48,941 nt of DNA from Cyanophora paradoxa (lineage: Eukaryota; Glaucocystophyceae; Cyanophorales; Cyanophoraceae): assembly GCA_004431415.1 (NCBI GenBank), contig QPMI01000349.1, positions 1 through 48,941 on the forward strand, written 5' to 3'. The stretch's first letter is position 1. The number at the start of each line of letters is the position of its first letter. Below the pieces are notes generated by a model that searched no databases, was not told the DNA's origin, and saw only the letters and a program-made list of their open reading frames with translations. The position numbers and the translations under genes are program-made. Shown here in pieces: positions 20,487 through 30,023 of the stretch.

Positions 20487-20831
20487 GCTCGGTTACGAGC
20501 ACCTACTCTGGCCGCCTGCGCTTCGATCCACTGAAAAGAGTGGCTACGAGCAACTACTCTGGCCGCCTGCGCTTCGATGCCTGTACCGCCGACAGGCGGC
20601 ACGCGGCTTGCGCGAGCGCCCCGCGTCGCTCTTCCGGCTGCCGTGTTGCGCCTGAAGCTCGGGCGGAGAAGGGTCCGAAGAAGCGCTGAGTTGCCGGTAT
20701 CCCCCTCCTCTTCCACGCTCCGAGTCTCTCCTTCGCTGCTCGGCATTGGAACACCGCTGCGGGAAGCTACTGGGACCTCGACGATAGGCTGGCCCTGCAG
20801 CGCATGAGCCGGCTTGTTTAGCTAGCAATAT
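20487..20831. promoter_or_regulatory. Divergent promoter region with a 51-bp-period direct repeat
   Basis: Between TRAPPC2 and the helical-protein gene. A 34-bp unit (TACGAGCA(C/A)CTACTCTGGC continuing into CGCCTGCGCTTCGAT) occurs at 20494-20527 and 20545-20578. It starts 8 bp before the TRAPPC2 start codon. It may be a duplicated regulatory site or part of the 5' UTR. Confidence 0.5.
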
Positions 20832-21712
20832 ATGTACTCGCCGGCGCGAAGGGAAAGCGCCGCGCTCCTGTCGCCCGGCGCGGCTGCTTCTCCGCGCTGG
20901 GCCCAGTTCGCACAAGCCTCGCCGAGGGCGCCCAAGCCGCGTGTATCCCTTTCACCGCCGCCAGCTTCCAGCGCGCCGGCGGCGTCCTCCGGGGGGGCGC
21001 GGGGGCGGCGGTCGGACCTCGGTGAGCAGCTGGGTCGGCTCCACGAGGAGCTCGACGGCGTATGGGAGGCGATCGACGAAGTCCGAACAATCTCCTGCAT
21101 CGTCCAGAAGGCCGACCCGCAGGCGGCGGAGCTGCTGCTGCTCTCCTGCCGGATCTCGCGGGGCAAGGATGCCGTCGGGCGCATCCTGGCCGGCATCGAG
21201 GGGCGCGTCGGGGAGTTCGAGGCGGCCTACGGGGAGATGGAGCGCGAGAACGCCGAGGCGCTGGAGAGCCGTTTCCTGCTCGACAGCGCGCCCCGCGAGC
21301 TCCGCGCCAGGCTCCACTCCGCCCTCCGCACCGTCCGCCGCCCCCGCCCCCGCCCCCGCCCCCGCCCCGGGGTGGCGCGAGCGGGGGCGCAGGCGGCGGC
21401 GGTGCGGTCGCAGAAGAGCGTGGAGGGGTGGGGCCGGCTCGTGCGGGGGAAGCTGGCGCAGGTGCAGCGGCGGCAGCAGCGCGCCGTCTTCCGCCACCTG
21501 AGGGACCTCTACGCTCGCCCCCGCCCCGCGCCCCCGCCCAGCCCCCGCAACCCTGCCCCCGCCGCCCCCTCCTGAGAAGCACCGCCCCCTCTCCCCCCTC
21601 GACCCCCTCCCCCAAGGCCGCCTCAGGCTCGAGCCGGCGGCTCTCGCGTGGCGCCGGGCCCGGCCGCCTCTTCGCGCCCAACGCGGCCTGGCCTCCGGCG
21701 CGTGTCTTCTAG
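20832..21712 (+). CDS. Helical, probably coiled-coil protein of unknown function
   Basis: The ATG at 20832 gives MYSPARRESAALLSPG and a Ser/Pro-rich disordered start. A long charged helical region follows: LGEQLGRLHEELDGVWEAID, LLLLSCRISRGKDAVGRIL and FEAAYGEMERENAEALESRF. After a GC-rich intron at about 21334-21390 a basic helix continues: VRSQKSVEGWGRLVRGKLAQ and VQRRQQRAVFRHLRDLYAR. A second GC-rich intron lies within about 21515-21580. The last exon, LSRGAGPGRLFAPNAAWPPA, ends at the TAG 21710-21712. The heptad-like Leu/Glu pattern suggests a coiled coil. No catalytic motif, signal peptide or membrane segment is visible, and I do not recognise the family. Confidence 0.7.
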
Positions 21713-22146
21713 GTCAGCGACGGCCGCCGCAGCGGAGTCTAGCAGGCCCAGCTGTGCGCGCCACATGCCCTGCCAGCTCCAGGCCTAGGCCGTGCACGTA
21801 TCTCGGTGCCCCAGCACGCGTACGCTTCCCGCATCATCTCTTCTGATTGCGCGCGCGAATCGCTTCTAATATCTAGCCCTGAACTCGAGCTCATCGCTCA
21901 CATTCTGCTGTGCCGCTGGGCCACTACTAGTGTAGCTACAGCTACTAGAATCTCAACTCAACTCATCACTCACATTCTGCCGTGCCGCTAACTGTATATA
22001 CAGGCCACTACTCAGGGACTGGTGTAGCTAGAGCTACCAGAAACTCTACACACAAAAGAGCTGCGAAGGGGAAAGGGTGACAAGCGAATGAAAACAATGC
22101 CAGCCGATGGATGCCGGGGTGCGGGTCGACCGGTGGATTTGTGGGG
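21713..22146. other. Spacer between convergent genes with an imperfect tandem repeat
   Basis: Two related units, about 21885-21952 and 21956-22043, share CTCA(T)C(G/A)CTCACATTCTG, TGTGCCGCT or CGTGCCGCT, GCCACTACT, and a GTAGCTA(C/G)AGCTAC hairpin. The region may hold 3' processing signals for both transcripts. No gene seen. Confidence 0.55.
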
Positions 22147-24451
22147 TCAGGGGCGGGGGGAGGCGGGCGCGGGGGCGCTCTCCTCGCCGTACTTGCCGAG
22201 GAAGACGGAGTGGGCGGGGGCGTGGTTCCGCGTCGCGGCTCCCAGCGTGCGCCGCAGCACCGCCATCTCCAGCTCCAGGTTCACCTTCTCCAGCGCCCCC
22301 ATGTCGCTCCCCGCCCGCGGGTTCGGCTGCCCCGGGGTCAGGGGGGCGGGGGCGGGGGCGGGGCGGCGGGCGGCGGGCCTGGCGGCGGGCCTCGTCCTCG
22401 AGGCGGAGCATGAGGGAGACGAACTGGGGGTAGCGCGCCCCGTACTCCGCAACCCGCTCCACCACCGCCCCGAACAGCGCCTCCGCCCGCCCCCGGCCCC
22501 CGGGCCCCCGTTGGTCGGGTCCCCCACGCCGCCCCGCCCCGCCCGCCGCGCGCCCCGCGCCGCCGCCGTCGGGGCGGGGGCGGGGTCGGGGGCGTGAGGG
22601 GGCGCGGGGCGAGGCGGAGGCGTGGGCGCGGCGGGCCTCGCGCAGCTGCGCCGCCTCGCGCGCCTCGAACTCGCCCGTCCGCAGCTTCAGCCGCAGCTGC
22701 CCCCGCCTCAGCGCCCCGCACAGCGCCCCGGGGGGGCGGTGCGGCGGACCGTGCGCGAGTCGAGGTGGGAGTCCACCTTGCAGGAGATGGCGGCGTAGCG
22801 GCCGCCCCGGGGCGGGCTCTCCAGGGAGCGCCGGCGGGCGGCGCGGGCCTGGACGCGGCGAGCGAGGGCGGCGAGGGCCTCGAGGTGCGCCTCGTTGCGC
22901 TCCACCTCGTCCTCCGGCTGCCCCACCCTCAGCGCCCCGCCCCGCCCCGCGCCCCGCAGCGGGGCCAGAGGGCCGGGGCGCACGAGGTGGGGGATGGAGA
23001 GGGCGTGCTGCAGGGAGCGCTCGCTCGCCTCGCGCGCCACGAGGCCCCGCCCCGCCCGCAGCGCGGGCAGCGTCACCGCCCGGCGCCCCGCGGGGCGCGG
23101 CGAGCCCTCCCTGCCCCGGCACCCGCTCCCCGGCGACGGCGACGCGCTCGACGGCCGCCCCCGGGGGACGGCCCCGGCGACTCCGCGGCGCTCCGCGCGG
23201 AGGCCCGCGGGGAGGGCTCCGGGGAGGGCGGGGCCGGGGCCGGGCGGGGGCGTGGGGCTCGTGGCGGGCGGGGCGCTGGTCGGGGCGGCGCGGGCGGTGA
23301 GGCGGCGGAGGTGCGGGAGGGCGGCGAGGTCGGGGGCGGGGAGGCGGGCAACGGCGTACGCCATCGCGGCCTGCCACATCGCCGCCAGCGTCGCCTCGTC
23401 CGCCGCCCGCGCGAAGAGCGCCCCGGCCACCTCCAGCGCCGCCACGGGGCCGCCGGCGGCGAGCACCGAGGCCGTGCGCCGCCCCCGCGAGAGCAGCGCC
23501 AGCTCGCCCACCACCGCACGCGGGCCCACGCGCGCGACCACCAGCCCCCGGCCCCGGCCCCGACCCGCGGCGAGAGCAGCGCCGCCGCCCCGCGCGACGG
23601 CAGGCCGCCCACCGCCCGCACCACGTCTGCGCACGGGGCGACGGACGTGGGCTTGGGCGGCGGGGCGGGGCGGGGCGGGGCGGACTGCAGGCGCCCTCGC
23701 GGATGACGAAGAGGGAGGAGGCGGGGGCGCCCTCCTCGACCAGCGCCTCCCCGGCCCCGAAGCGCCGCCCCCGCGCTCCGAGCGCCAGCGCCAGCAGCCG
23801 CTCGTTCGGCAGCTGCCGGAACGCATCCACCCGCGCCAGCAGCTGCAGCCGGGCCCGCGCCTCCCGCAACCGCTCCCGCCCCAGCAGCGCCCCCACGCCC
23901 CCGCCCGCCGTCGCCACCGCCGCCCCTCGGGCCCCGCCGTGAGCGCACGCTGCCGGTACCCGCTGCCGGCGCCGAGAAGCCTGCCGCCGGCGAGGGGCGC
24001 CTCGCGGCGGCCCCCGGGGTGACTCACGCCGAGCTCCCCGGCGACGGTCACCCCCGCGAGCTCCTCCTCCCCGCCCGGCGCGCACAGCGCCGCGCCGGCC
24101 TCCAGCCGCCGCAGTTCCAGCAGCTGCCACAGCTCCCGCATCCCCTCCCCGCCGAGCACCGCCTCGAAGCCGCGCAGAAGCCCATCCACCCCCGGCGGCG
24201 GCGCCGACCGCGAGCCTCCCGGCTCCTGCAGCCACTCTAGCACCGGCTCGATTTGCCCTGCGCATGCCCCCGCGGTTACGCGAAGCCGGCGGCGGCCGCG
24301 CGCCGCGGGTAGCGCTGCGCGCACGGTCGGAGATAGGCACGCCGTCTGCGAGGAGCGCCGGGTCGGGCACGTCAAGCGCCTCAAGAGCGCCAGCGCCCTC
24401 CGCCTCTGAGAGCAGCCTCCACAGGCCGCGCAGGTCGCGCCTCCGGCTCAT
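22147..24451 (-). CDS. Cyclic-nucleotide-binding-domain protein with helical C-terminal region
   Basis: The ATG at 24451 gives MSRRRDLRGLWRLLSEAEG. A first CNB-like region (LWQLLELRRLEAGAALCAPG, ELAGVTVAGELG, LLGAGSGYRQ) is followed by a second, better one: LQLLARVDAFRQLPNERLLA, FGAGEALVEEGAPASSLFVI and a phosphate-binding cassette VVGELALLSRGRRTASVLA. The Glu and Arg expected to contact cyclic nucleotide are present in the cassette. Downstream, helical segments follow (LPHLRRLTAR, QPEDEVERNEAHLEALAALA, GRYAAISCKVDSHLDSR, AVVERVAEYGARYPQFVSLM, LEKVNLELEMAVLRRTL) and the protein ends YGEESAPAPASP. No kinase or channel domain was seen, so it is not a PKG or an ion channel. It might be a PKA-regulatory-like or scaffold protein. 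Introns are GC-rich and several exon joins are provisional. Confidence 0.72.
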
Positions 24452-24807
24452 CTGTCTTGTGCGCGAACCAATTCCGAGGACCGCGAACCACGAGCCAGTT
24501 CCCAGCTAGCGTCCGCCTCCAGCAGCATGCTCCAGCATATACGGCCTCCTCGCGTATCGCGGCTACAGACTTCTCGATTTTGGACAGCTCCAAGGGGTCG
24601 GAGTTTGTAGATTTCTCGATACCCCAACGCTCCTTTGTCGCGATACCCCAAATCACACGAAAAACATTGTGCGGCCGCCCACCCGCCCGCTGGCGCTGCT
24701 TCCGGTGAGCGCTTTCGTCGCATTGATTTCTCGGAGTCGCAGGTCAGAGAGGTTGGGGAGTTTGACCACCGCGGCGCTCCTGGTGTTGACAGCGCTTACA
24801 GCGTGCG
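24452..24807. promoter_or_regulatory. Divergent promoter region of the CNB gene and PSMA3
   Basis: More balanced base composition than the flanking genes. It contains three near copies of a CGATACCCCAA/TCGCGATACCCC word around 24615-24650. No TATA box or coding stretch was recognised. Confidence 0.45.
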
Positions 24808-26048
24808 ATGACATCGATAGGCACAGGCGTAAGCAGCGCCCTGTCGATGGTACATCCCCGTTTGACGCCTGCGCAGTATGACCTCTCCCCCACGACATTC
24901 TCGCCGGATGGCCGTGTCTTTCAGGTCGAGTACGCACTGAAGGCCGTCGACAACAGCGGGTACGCGCCGCAGCGAGAGCTCCTTGCGCTCGTCGTGAGCC
25001 ACTGCGTAGTACCGCGGTCGGCATCAAGTGCAAAGATGGCGTCGTGCTGGGCGTGGAAAAGCTTGTGGTTTCCAAGATGCTCGTCGAGGGCACCAACAGG
25101 CGGATTATGACCGTGGATCGGAGCGCTGGCATCGTGCGCATCGCCCGGGCGCTCCAATGGTTTTCGGCGCACACTGACGTCGGCCCGGCACGCCTGCCCG
25201 CGCGCTTCGCAGGCTATTGCTGGCTTGGTAGCAGACGGTCGGGCGCTCGGGAATCGGGCGCGGGAGGAGGCGTCGCAATACAAGAACTTCTACCAGGAGC
25301 CCATTCCCGGCAAGGTGTGGACACGGAGGCTGCCAAGCGTTGCCTCCGCCCATTTCCGATCATTCGTCTGATACTTTCCCGTCTGCAGGTCCTGTGCGAG
25401 CGCGTGGCTGGTTACGCGCACATGTACACATTGTACTGGTCGGTGCGGCCGTTCGGCTCGTCTCTGCTGCTCGCGACGTACGACAAGGACGGTCCTCAAC
25501 TATACGGCATCGAGCCCTCGGGCATTTCCTACGTGCGTGCACCGCCCGCGGAGCTGGCTGTGGCGACGCGGCTGATGGGTGCGAGCAGAGGTACTTCGCG
25601 ACGGCGATAGGGAAGGGGAAGCAGCAGGCAAAGACGGAACTGGAGAAGCTGAAGCTCAACGAGATCACCTGCAGGGAGGCCGTAAAGGAGATCGCCAAGA
25701 TGTGCGCCCCGCCCCGCCCGCCCGCCCCTCTAAACCAACCGGCGAGGATGTTTTGTTAATTAGCTCTATCCGAACCGCGCGCGCCTCGTGCGCGCGCTTT
25801 GAGGTCAATCTTAACGCTGAGCCCTTCCTTTCTCCTCCCATCCCCCCCCGCGGCGCTTTTGGGGGGCGGGGCCGACGCTCTGGCGCAGCATCTACAAGGT
25901 GCACGACGAGGTGAAGGACAAGGCGTTCGAGCTGGAGGTGTCGTGGGTGTGCGAGGAGAGCGGGCGGCAGCACCAGCTCGTGCCCAAGGAGCTCAAGGAG
26001 GAGGCCGAGCGCGCCGCCAAGCAGATGCTCGCCGACATGGAGGACTAG
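24808..26048 (+). CDS. PSMA3: Proteasome subunit alpha type-3 (20S alpha7)
   Basis: This is a subunit of the outer alpha ring of the 20S proteasome. Seven exons (24808-24828, 24877-24959, 25010-25133, 25213-25314, 25389-25532, 25589-25701, 25889-26048) give 248 residues, close to the 255 of the human protein. Landmarks are [127 protein letters not shown] and an acidic end (MLADMED). All six introns are GT-AG and most are less GC-extreme than elsewhere in the window, except the last (25702-25888), which is long and C-rich. Immediately downstream lies a degenerate copy of the tail of the membrane-protein gene. Confidence 0.97.
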
Positions 26049-26175
26049 GCCCCCGCCGCCCCGCCTGCCCCCGCCGCCCCCGCCCCGAGCCCCTCCGCCC
26101 CTCCGCCCACCCTCCCGCCCCCGGCCGACCCCGTCCCGGCCGCCTCCCGCTCCCGCTCCCCTCGCTCCGTCTCCT

Positions 26176-26545
26176 CCCGTGTACATGTGTTTTTTCAGTG
26201 CGGACAGTCCGGTCTGCATGCGGCCGCTGCCTTGCTCAGCGCTCCGGCGGCGCCCCTTGACGACGCAATGCGTGGCGTGCATGGCCTCCGGAGTCGACCG
26301 GAATTAACGGACACGAATAGATAGTACAATAAGCTTCTGGATGGTGGAGCGGGGTGCGGGGGGCGGGCTCGAGCTCAGGCATCCTCGGGGGGGGGGGGGG
26401 GGGGGGGGGGGGTGCTGTCGGAGAGCTCGAGAAGCTCGAGAAGCATCTTGAAGGGCGTGCGGCCGAGGAGGGGGGCGGGGGCGGGGTGCCCCGCCCCGCC
26501 CCGAAGCTTAAGATCGGTGTCCTGCTGAACGCATCCACCCCGCTT
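26176..26545 (-). pseudogene. Decayed copy of the 3' end of the large membrane-protein gene (part 1)
   Basis: Homologous to 35437-35793. Shared words include TTTTTCAGTGC(G/A)GACAGTC, CCGGCGGCGCCCCTTGACGA, GACACGAATAGATAG and GGCGTGCGGCCGAGGAGGGG. Read on the minus strand it retains the VDAF and TPLKM coding remnants (GGATGCGTTCAGC, TTCAAGATG). It has acquired a run of more than 20 G at about 26390-26412, substitutions and a broken frame. It begins about 130 bases after the PSMA3 stop codon and ends abruptly after CACCCCGCTTCC. Confidence 0.8.
26390..26412. repeat. Poly-G run in the duplicated fragment
   Basis: An almost uninterrupted G run replaces the GGCGGGGGTGCC of the parental sequence at about 35669. 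Confidence 0.8.
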
Positions 26546-26683
26546 CCTGCGGCCGCCGGCGCAGGCCGTTCCCGATTTGATTACTTTCAGTACTCAAAAC
26601 AAAAGGGCATAGGCGACGAGCTTGGTGTACCTTACACCGCGGTTGGGCGGACCTTCGCAACCCTAACCCTAGGTTAGTCGGAG

Positions 26684-26941
26684 AGAGAGAGAGAGAGAGA
26701 GCAAGTAAAAGACACGCCCACACCAGCAAGACTGGAAGAAGAAGAAGAGTATGTATAAGACACGCCCAAGCCGGTTGTGCGGTTTTGACGAAAGGCGAAG
26801 GACCCGAAGGCCCGAAGCACCAGCAAGACTGGGTATGACAGAACCGCAGAGGCCCCTAAAGGAGCTTGCAAGGCTCCGTCAGGGACCCACTAGTGTGGGT
26901 AGTGATGATCATGAGAGATGCTCTCGAGAACCTGCGAAAGA
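26684..26941 (-). mobile_element. 5'-truncated retroposon copy (tail family T1) with 16-bp target-site duplication
   Basis: In minus orientation this matches the last ~150 bp of the element at 29826-32062 (GGTTCTCGAGAGCATCTCTC, CTTTAGGGGCCTCTGCGG, GGGCGTGTCTTTTACTTGC), and it ends in a CT repeat. CCTAGGTTAGTCGGAG flanks it directly on both sides (26668-26683 and 26942-26957). 5' truncation, a 3' microsatellite end and a 16-bp duplication are the marks of target-primed reverse transcription. It contains its own nested insertion at 26736-26817. Confidence 0.88.
26736..26817 (-). mobile_element. Nested 5'-truncated retroposon copy (tail family T2) with 15-bp target-site duplication
   Basis: This 82-bp insert is the extreme 3' end of the T2 family (compare 28430-28512 and 32440-32520). 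In minus orientation it ends GGCTTGGGCGTGTCTTATAC, ATAC and (TCT/TTC)n. CACCAGCAAGACTGG flanks it at 26721-26735 and 26818-26832. The paralogous T1 tail at 31913-32062 has the same site once and uninterrupted, a natural empty site. Confidence 0.9.
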
Positions 26942-26999
26942 CCTAGGTTAGTCGGAGCGACAGATTTCTCCCTCTTATAATGCCATTGCGCGCGGAGGT

Positions 27000-28118
27000 A
27001 TGGAGAAAACCTCTAGGGGAGGGTTCTGCCTTCATCTCCGGTCTCCTTCTACTCGTGCTCTTGATCACCTTCAGGCTGCTTCTGTTGTTATGGTGCACCC
27101 TCCTTCTGGTGATTCTCCTCCTTCCAGCTTTTTGTATGAATTCGGGTATCAGTCCCCCACACCTCGTATGCTTGACTCAGTGAGCTTGATGAGGCTCTTC
27201 GTTTCTAACGAAGAATTCCTCGATGAGCTTGTGGCTTTTGAGGCAGCCCTTCGATCTGAAGACGACCTTTATCTTTCTTCCAAATATGCCACATATCCTC
27301 ATTGGCTGTCAGATAAGGGTGTCACTGTGCGCTCCTCCCTTCTGGGGGATGGTGACTTCCCACGCCTTCTCGCAGTGGCTTTCCACTTGCCGGTCACATC
27401 TTGTTCTCCGACTATCTCTGAGTCTGTGGATAGATCTTCATATACCACTTTTTGCCGGCCAAATTTCCAGCCTTGGTCTACTGTGTCTGTGTCCTCTTCC
27501 CACTGCCGTTTTTCCCTGCTTGTAGAGGTTCCTGTCACTCATCCTCTCCACTTGGCCTCTCGTGGGCAGTATGACAAGCTAAAATCTTCTTTGGGCCATC
27601 CTACTAAGATTCAGTCTATTGGCCTACAGGGCCCTCATGGTGTTAGTCGATTTCATGTCAACTCTCCTCGTCCTGAGTTTGCTAGCGCCCCCTACTGGGC
27701 TTCCGTCGCTGATCCCACCCGCTCCTCCAACATGAATTACTTTTCTGCAAATACTGCAGCCAATTGCAGCCTCCCTGCAGTCCAGGAGTGTACCGATCAC
27801 ACCCATCCCATTCGTACTGCGTATTATACCATTCGGGCTCTTTCTGATTCTCGCATCCTGTATCATTTCCACCGTGATCCTACTTTCTACTTTTTGCCTG
27901 CTGCTGTTTCTGACGCTACTAAGTCTTTCCACATTAAGCAGAAGGGTCAGCATGTTGCAGATATCATTACTCGTGAGGCTCGTGATGCTCGTCAGTCTTC
28001 TAGCGCTGCTGCTTCATCCTCTGGTGTCCGTCGTTCTCCTTCTCCTCCTCCGAAGCGTGGCCGTTCTTCTGGAGGGAGCCATGGCTCTAAAGATGATATG
28101 GATGAGGCAGTTTTGTAA
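27000..28118 (+). CDS. Unknown retroposon-borne protein, family signature YHFHxDPxFYFLPA (ORF A)
   Basis: I do not recognise the function. The ORF of 372 codons starts at ATG 27000. Landmarks are FLYEFGYQSP, FLDELVAFEAALRSEDDLYL, LLAVAFHLPV, SSYTTFCRP, FSLLVEVPV, RILYHFHRDPTFYFLPAAV, then a Ser/Arg-rich end with a nuclear-localisation-like PPPKRGRSSGG and the terminus DDMDEAVL. It aligns with ORF B/C at 30024-31747 through the shared EL-x-SS block, AxAFxxPV, SSxYxxxCRP, the VP motif and YHFHxDPxFYFLPA. Codon use is rich in T- and C-ending codons, unlike the G/C-ending host genes. No reverse transcriptase, integrase, endonuclease or zinc knuckle was seen. It could be a gag/ORF1-like nucleoprotein of a non-autonomous element or a captured coat-like protein. 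Confidence 0.6.
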   Translation: MEKTSRGGFCLHLRSPSTRALDHLQAASVVMVHPPSGDSPPSSFLYEFGYQSPTPRMLDSVSLMRLFVSNEEFLDELVAFEAALRSEDDLYLSSKYATYPHWLSDKGVTVRSSLLGDGDFPRLLAVAFHLPVTSCSPTISESVDRSSYTTFCRPNFQPWSTVSVSSSHCRFSLLVEVPVTHPLHLASRGQYDKLKSSLGHPTKIQSIGLQGPHGVSRFHVNSPRPEFASAPYWASVADPTRSSNMNYFSANTAANCSLPAVQECTDHTHPIRTAYYTIRALSDSRILYHFHRDPTFYFLPAAVSDATKSFHIKQKGQHVADIITREARDARQSSSAAASSSGVRRSPSPPPKRGRSSGGSHGSKDDMDEAVL

Positions 28119-28427
28119 ATTGATTGTGCTTGCTCCTGCTTCTACCTTTGTCTTGTGGGTTGCCACCCTCAATACCCCATGCGGCTCGATAGGGAGCGGG
28201 TCGTTTTGGGATTCGGGGTTTTCCATGGCGGGGACCCTGTGGGTCTCTGCATGGTTGCTCTCTTTTTGCTCTTTTGGCACAGGGGCTGTCGCCCCTGTCC
28301 CTAGCGGTGCGTACGCACATCACTACCTGTGCCAGGAAGGTCCCTGGCGTGCCTTGCACGTCCCTTTAGGGGCCTCTGCGGCGCTGCTATACCTTTTCAC
28401 CCTGGTCCACGGGCGTGTCTTTTGCTT
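28119..28427 (+). repeat. 3' UTR and T1-like tail of unit A
   Basis: The last ~70 bases share CCCTTTAGGGGCCTCTGCGG and GGGCGTGTCTTTT with the T1 tails at 26684-26941 and 31913-32062. The upstream part (GGGGCTGTCGCCCC, CGTACGCACATCACTACC) is diverged. Confidence 0.6.
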
Positions 28428-28728
28428 CATAAAGAAGAAGAGTATGTATAAGACACGCCCAAGCCAGCTGTACGGTTTTGACGAAAGGCGAAGGACCTGA
28501 AGGCCCAAGGCACAATCGACAGTGAACCAGCCAGACAAGGGTAGTGGCGGCGCAGACATGCGCCTATACAGTTCACCATGTATGCCCCGGCGGTCCGGCG
28601 CTCATACACGCAAACCTGGAAAGCAATCGGCGAAATCCCAATGCGGGCCTCTTCCTAATGCCGGCCTGGGGTATTCCCGATCCCGTTCACATTTGTAAGC
28701 CCGAATTGTAGTGATAGAGAGAGAAAGA

Positions 28729-29634
28729 TTAAAGAACCATGTCATCAGCATCATCAACACAGTCAATGAGCACAACAGGAGAACCAGAATCGTCACTGAG
28801 AACCGAAAGGTCAGCAGGAGAGGAAAGATGCAAACGTTTAACGGAAGGAAGAAAAGATGGGTCACTGGATCCGTCCGTGAAACCATCAGAGAAGCAAGGA
28901 AGAGCAGGGGAAGAGGGTCGACGGCGCTTCAGGGTGAAACCAGGGAGCAAATCAAGGTCAGTGTCCATAGGAACAGAGGGAGAAGGAAGAGATGACGAAT
29001 GGCTCCCAACATCGTGAGCATCATCAGTGATGTCAGCAGCATCTACAGGAGAAGACAGAGGTAATTCAGCGTCGAGTTCGGGATCAAAGAGGTCAATAAT
29101 CACTTGAGGAGAGAGTGGAGGCGAACTGGTATCATCCACCGTGTCATCGACAACGTCAGACGCTGGCACAGGGGGTCCCAAATCATCGACACGGCGACGA
29201 CGAAGAGGCGGTTCGTCTTCAGTGTCGAAATCCGGCGGAGGGTGAGGGGGAGTGTGAGGGGGCGAAGGAGACGGAGGAAGCATAGGGTCAGGAGCAGGAG
29301 CAGGATCTGGTGCCCCAGGGGGGTCGTCGTCGTCCGAAGAGGTGCTAGTGGAAGAGTCATCAGGAGCATCAGGGCCCAGGTCTGAAAGGTCAGAGGAGTC
29401 CGAACCATCATCAGGGGGGGACATATACCCTGCAAGATCTTCCTTTTCAAGGCGTTGCAGCAGGACAGGCCGCACACTGGCATAGGCAAACTGAGCAACA
29501 AGGGGGCTAGGGGCCAGATCGGGGCTAGGAGCAGGCTGAGCGATATGTTCGCAATGCTCATAAGAGGCTAGGGAATGGTCATAAGCACGAGCAGCGTCCA
29601 AGAGATTAGCGCAAAATGAGGACTTTTGCTTCAT
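28729..29634 (-). CDS. Highly acidic, disordered retroposon-borne protein (ORF D)
   Basis: The ATG at 29634 opens 301 codons: MKQKSSFCANLLDAARAYDH, then CEHIAQPAPSPDLAPSPLVA and long Asp/Ser/Pro-rich stretches ([35 protein letters not shown]). Three basic clusters (PPLRRRRVDD, LKRRRPSSP, VKRLHLSS) could act in nuclear import. The end is VVLIDCVDDADDMVL, recalling the DDMDEAVL and NDTIV ends of ORFs A and C. No enzymatic domain is visible. The frame is clean over its whole length, so a recent insertion or selection on the protein is likely. The coding strand is pyrimidine-rich, as in ORFs A and B. An acidic disordered partner for a basic nucleoprotein is one guess; I have no family evidence. 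Confidence 0.55.
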   Translation of the reverse strand: MKQKSSFCANLLDAARAYDHSLASYEHCEHIAQPAPSPDLAPSPLVAQFAYASVRPVLLQRLEKEDLAGYMSPPDDGSDSSDLSDLGPDAPDDSSTSTSSDDDDPPGAPDPAPAPDPMLPPSPSPPHTPPHPPPDFDTEDEPPLRRRRVDDLGPPVPASDVVDDTVDDTSSPPLSPQVIIDLFDPELDAELPLSSPVDAADITDDAHDVGSHSSSLPSPSVPMDTDLDLLPGFTLKRRRPSSPALPCFSDGFTDGSSDPSFLPSVKRLHLSSPADLSVLSDDSGSPVVLIDCVDDADDMVL

Positions 29635-30023
29635 CTCTCTCTCTCTCTGCCTTTGCAGAATACAACCCGGCCCTCGTGCCCTCGGAACCTAGAATTTTGC
29701 CCGTCAGCGGAGCGAGTAACATCCAGTAAGGAACTTTTAGCAACAGCATATACCACTCCGCTTAGACTAGATTTAGCGTAACCCATATACCTTAACCTTC
29801 ACTTAGCTTAGCTAGTGCTCGTTACCCCCCTCGTTGGCCATCGGCCCCATTTCTGGCCTCTGGCCCACATACCTCTCGCCCCGTGTGCACGGGTGCGCTC
29901 TTTACGCAGATCCTGGCCGCCAGCTGCGCGCTTAGACGCCGATTTGTGGCTCGCCCAGCCAACGTTCAAATCTTTCCATCTTGGACAATCCTGACCTTTG
30001 CTCCACTGTACGCAGCTTTTAGA

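Larger units (their letters stand above)
26958..28427 (+). mobile_element. ORF-bearing retroposon-like unit A (left edge uncertain, could reach 26546)
   Basis: Balanced-composition, pyrimidine-rich unit carrying a 372-codon ORF, followed by a diverged T1-type tail (CCCTTTAGGGGCCTCTGCGG at 28362-28381, then CACGGGCGTGTCTTTTGCTTC). Its protein matches only the C-terminal part of the related unit at 29826-32062, so it appears 5'-truncated. Its 3' end abuts the 3' end of the opposite-strand T2 element at about 28428-28430. Confidence 0.6.

Noticed and set aside
26658-26676. Telomere-like CCCTAACCCTA
   Set aside because: Only about one and a half repeat units; it overlaps a target-site duplication and does not continue.
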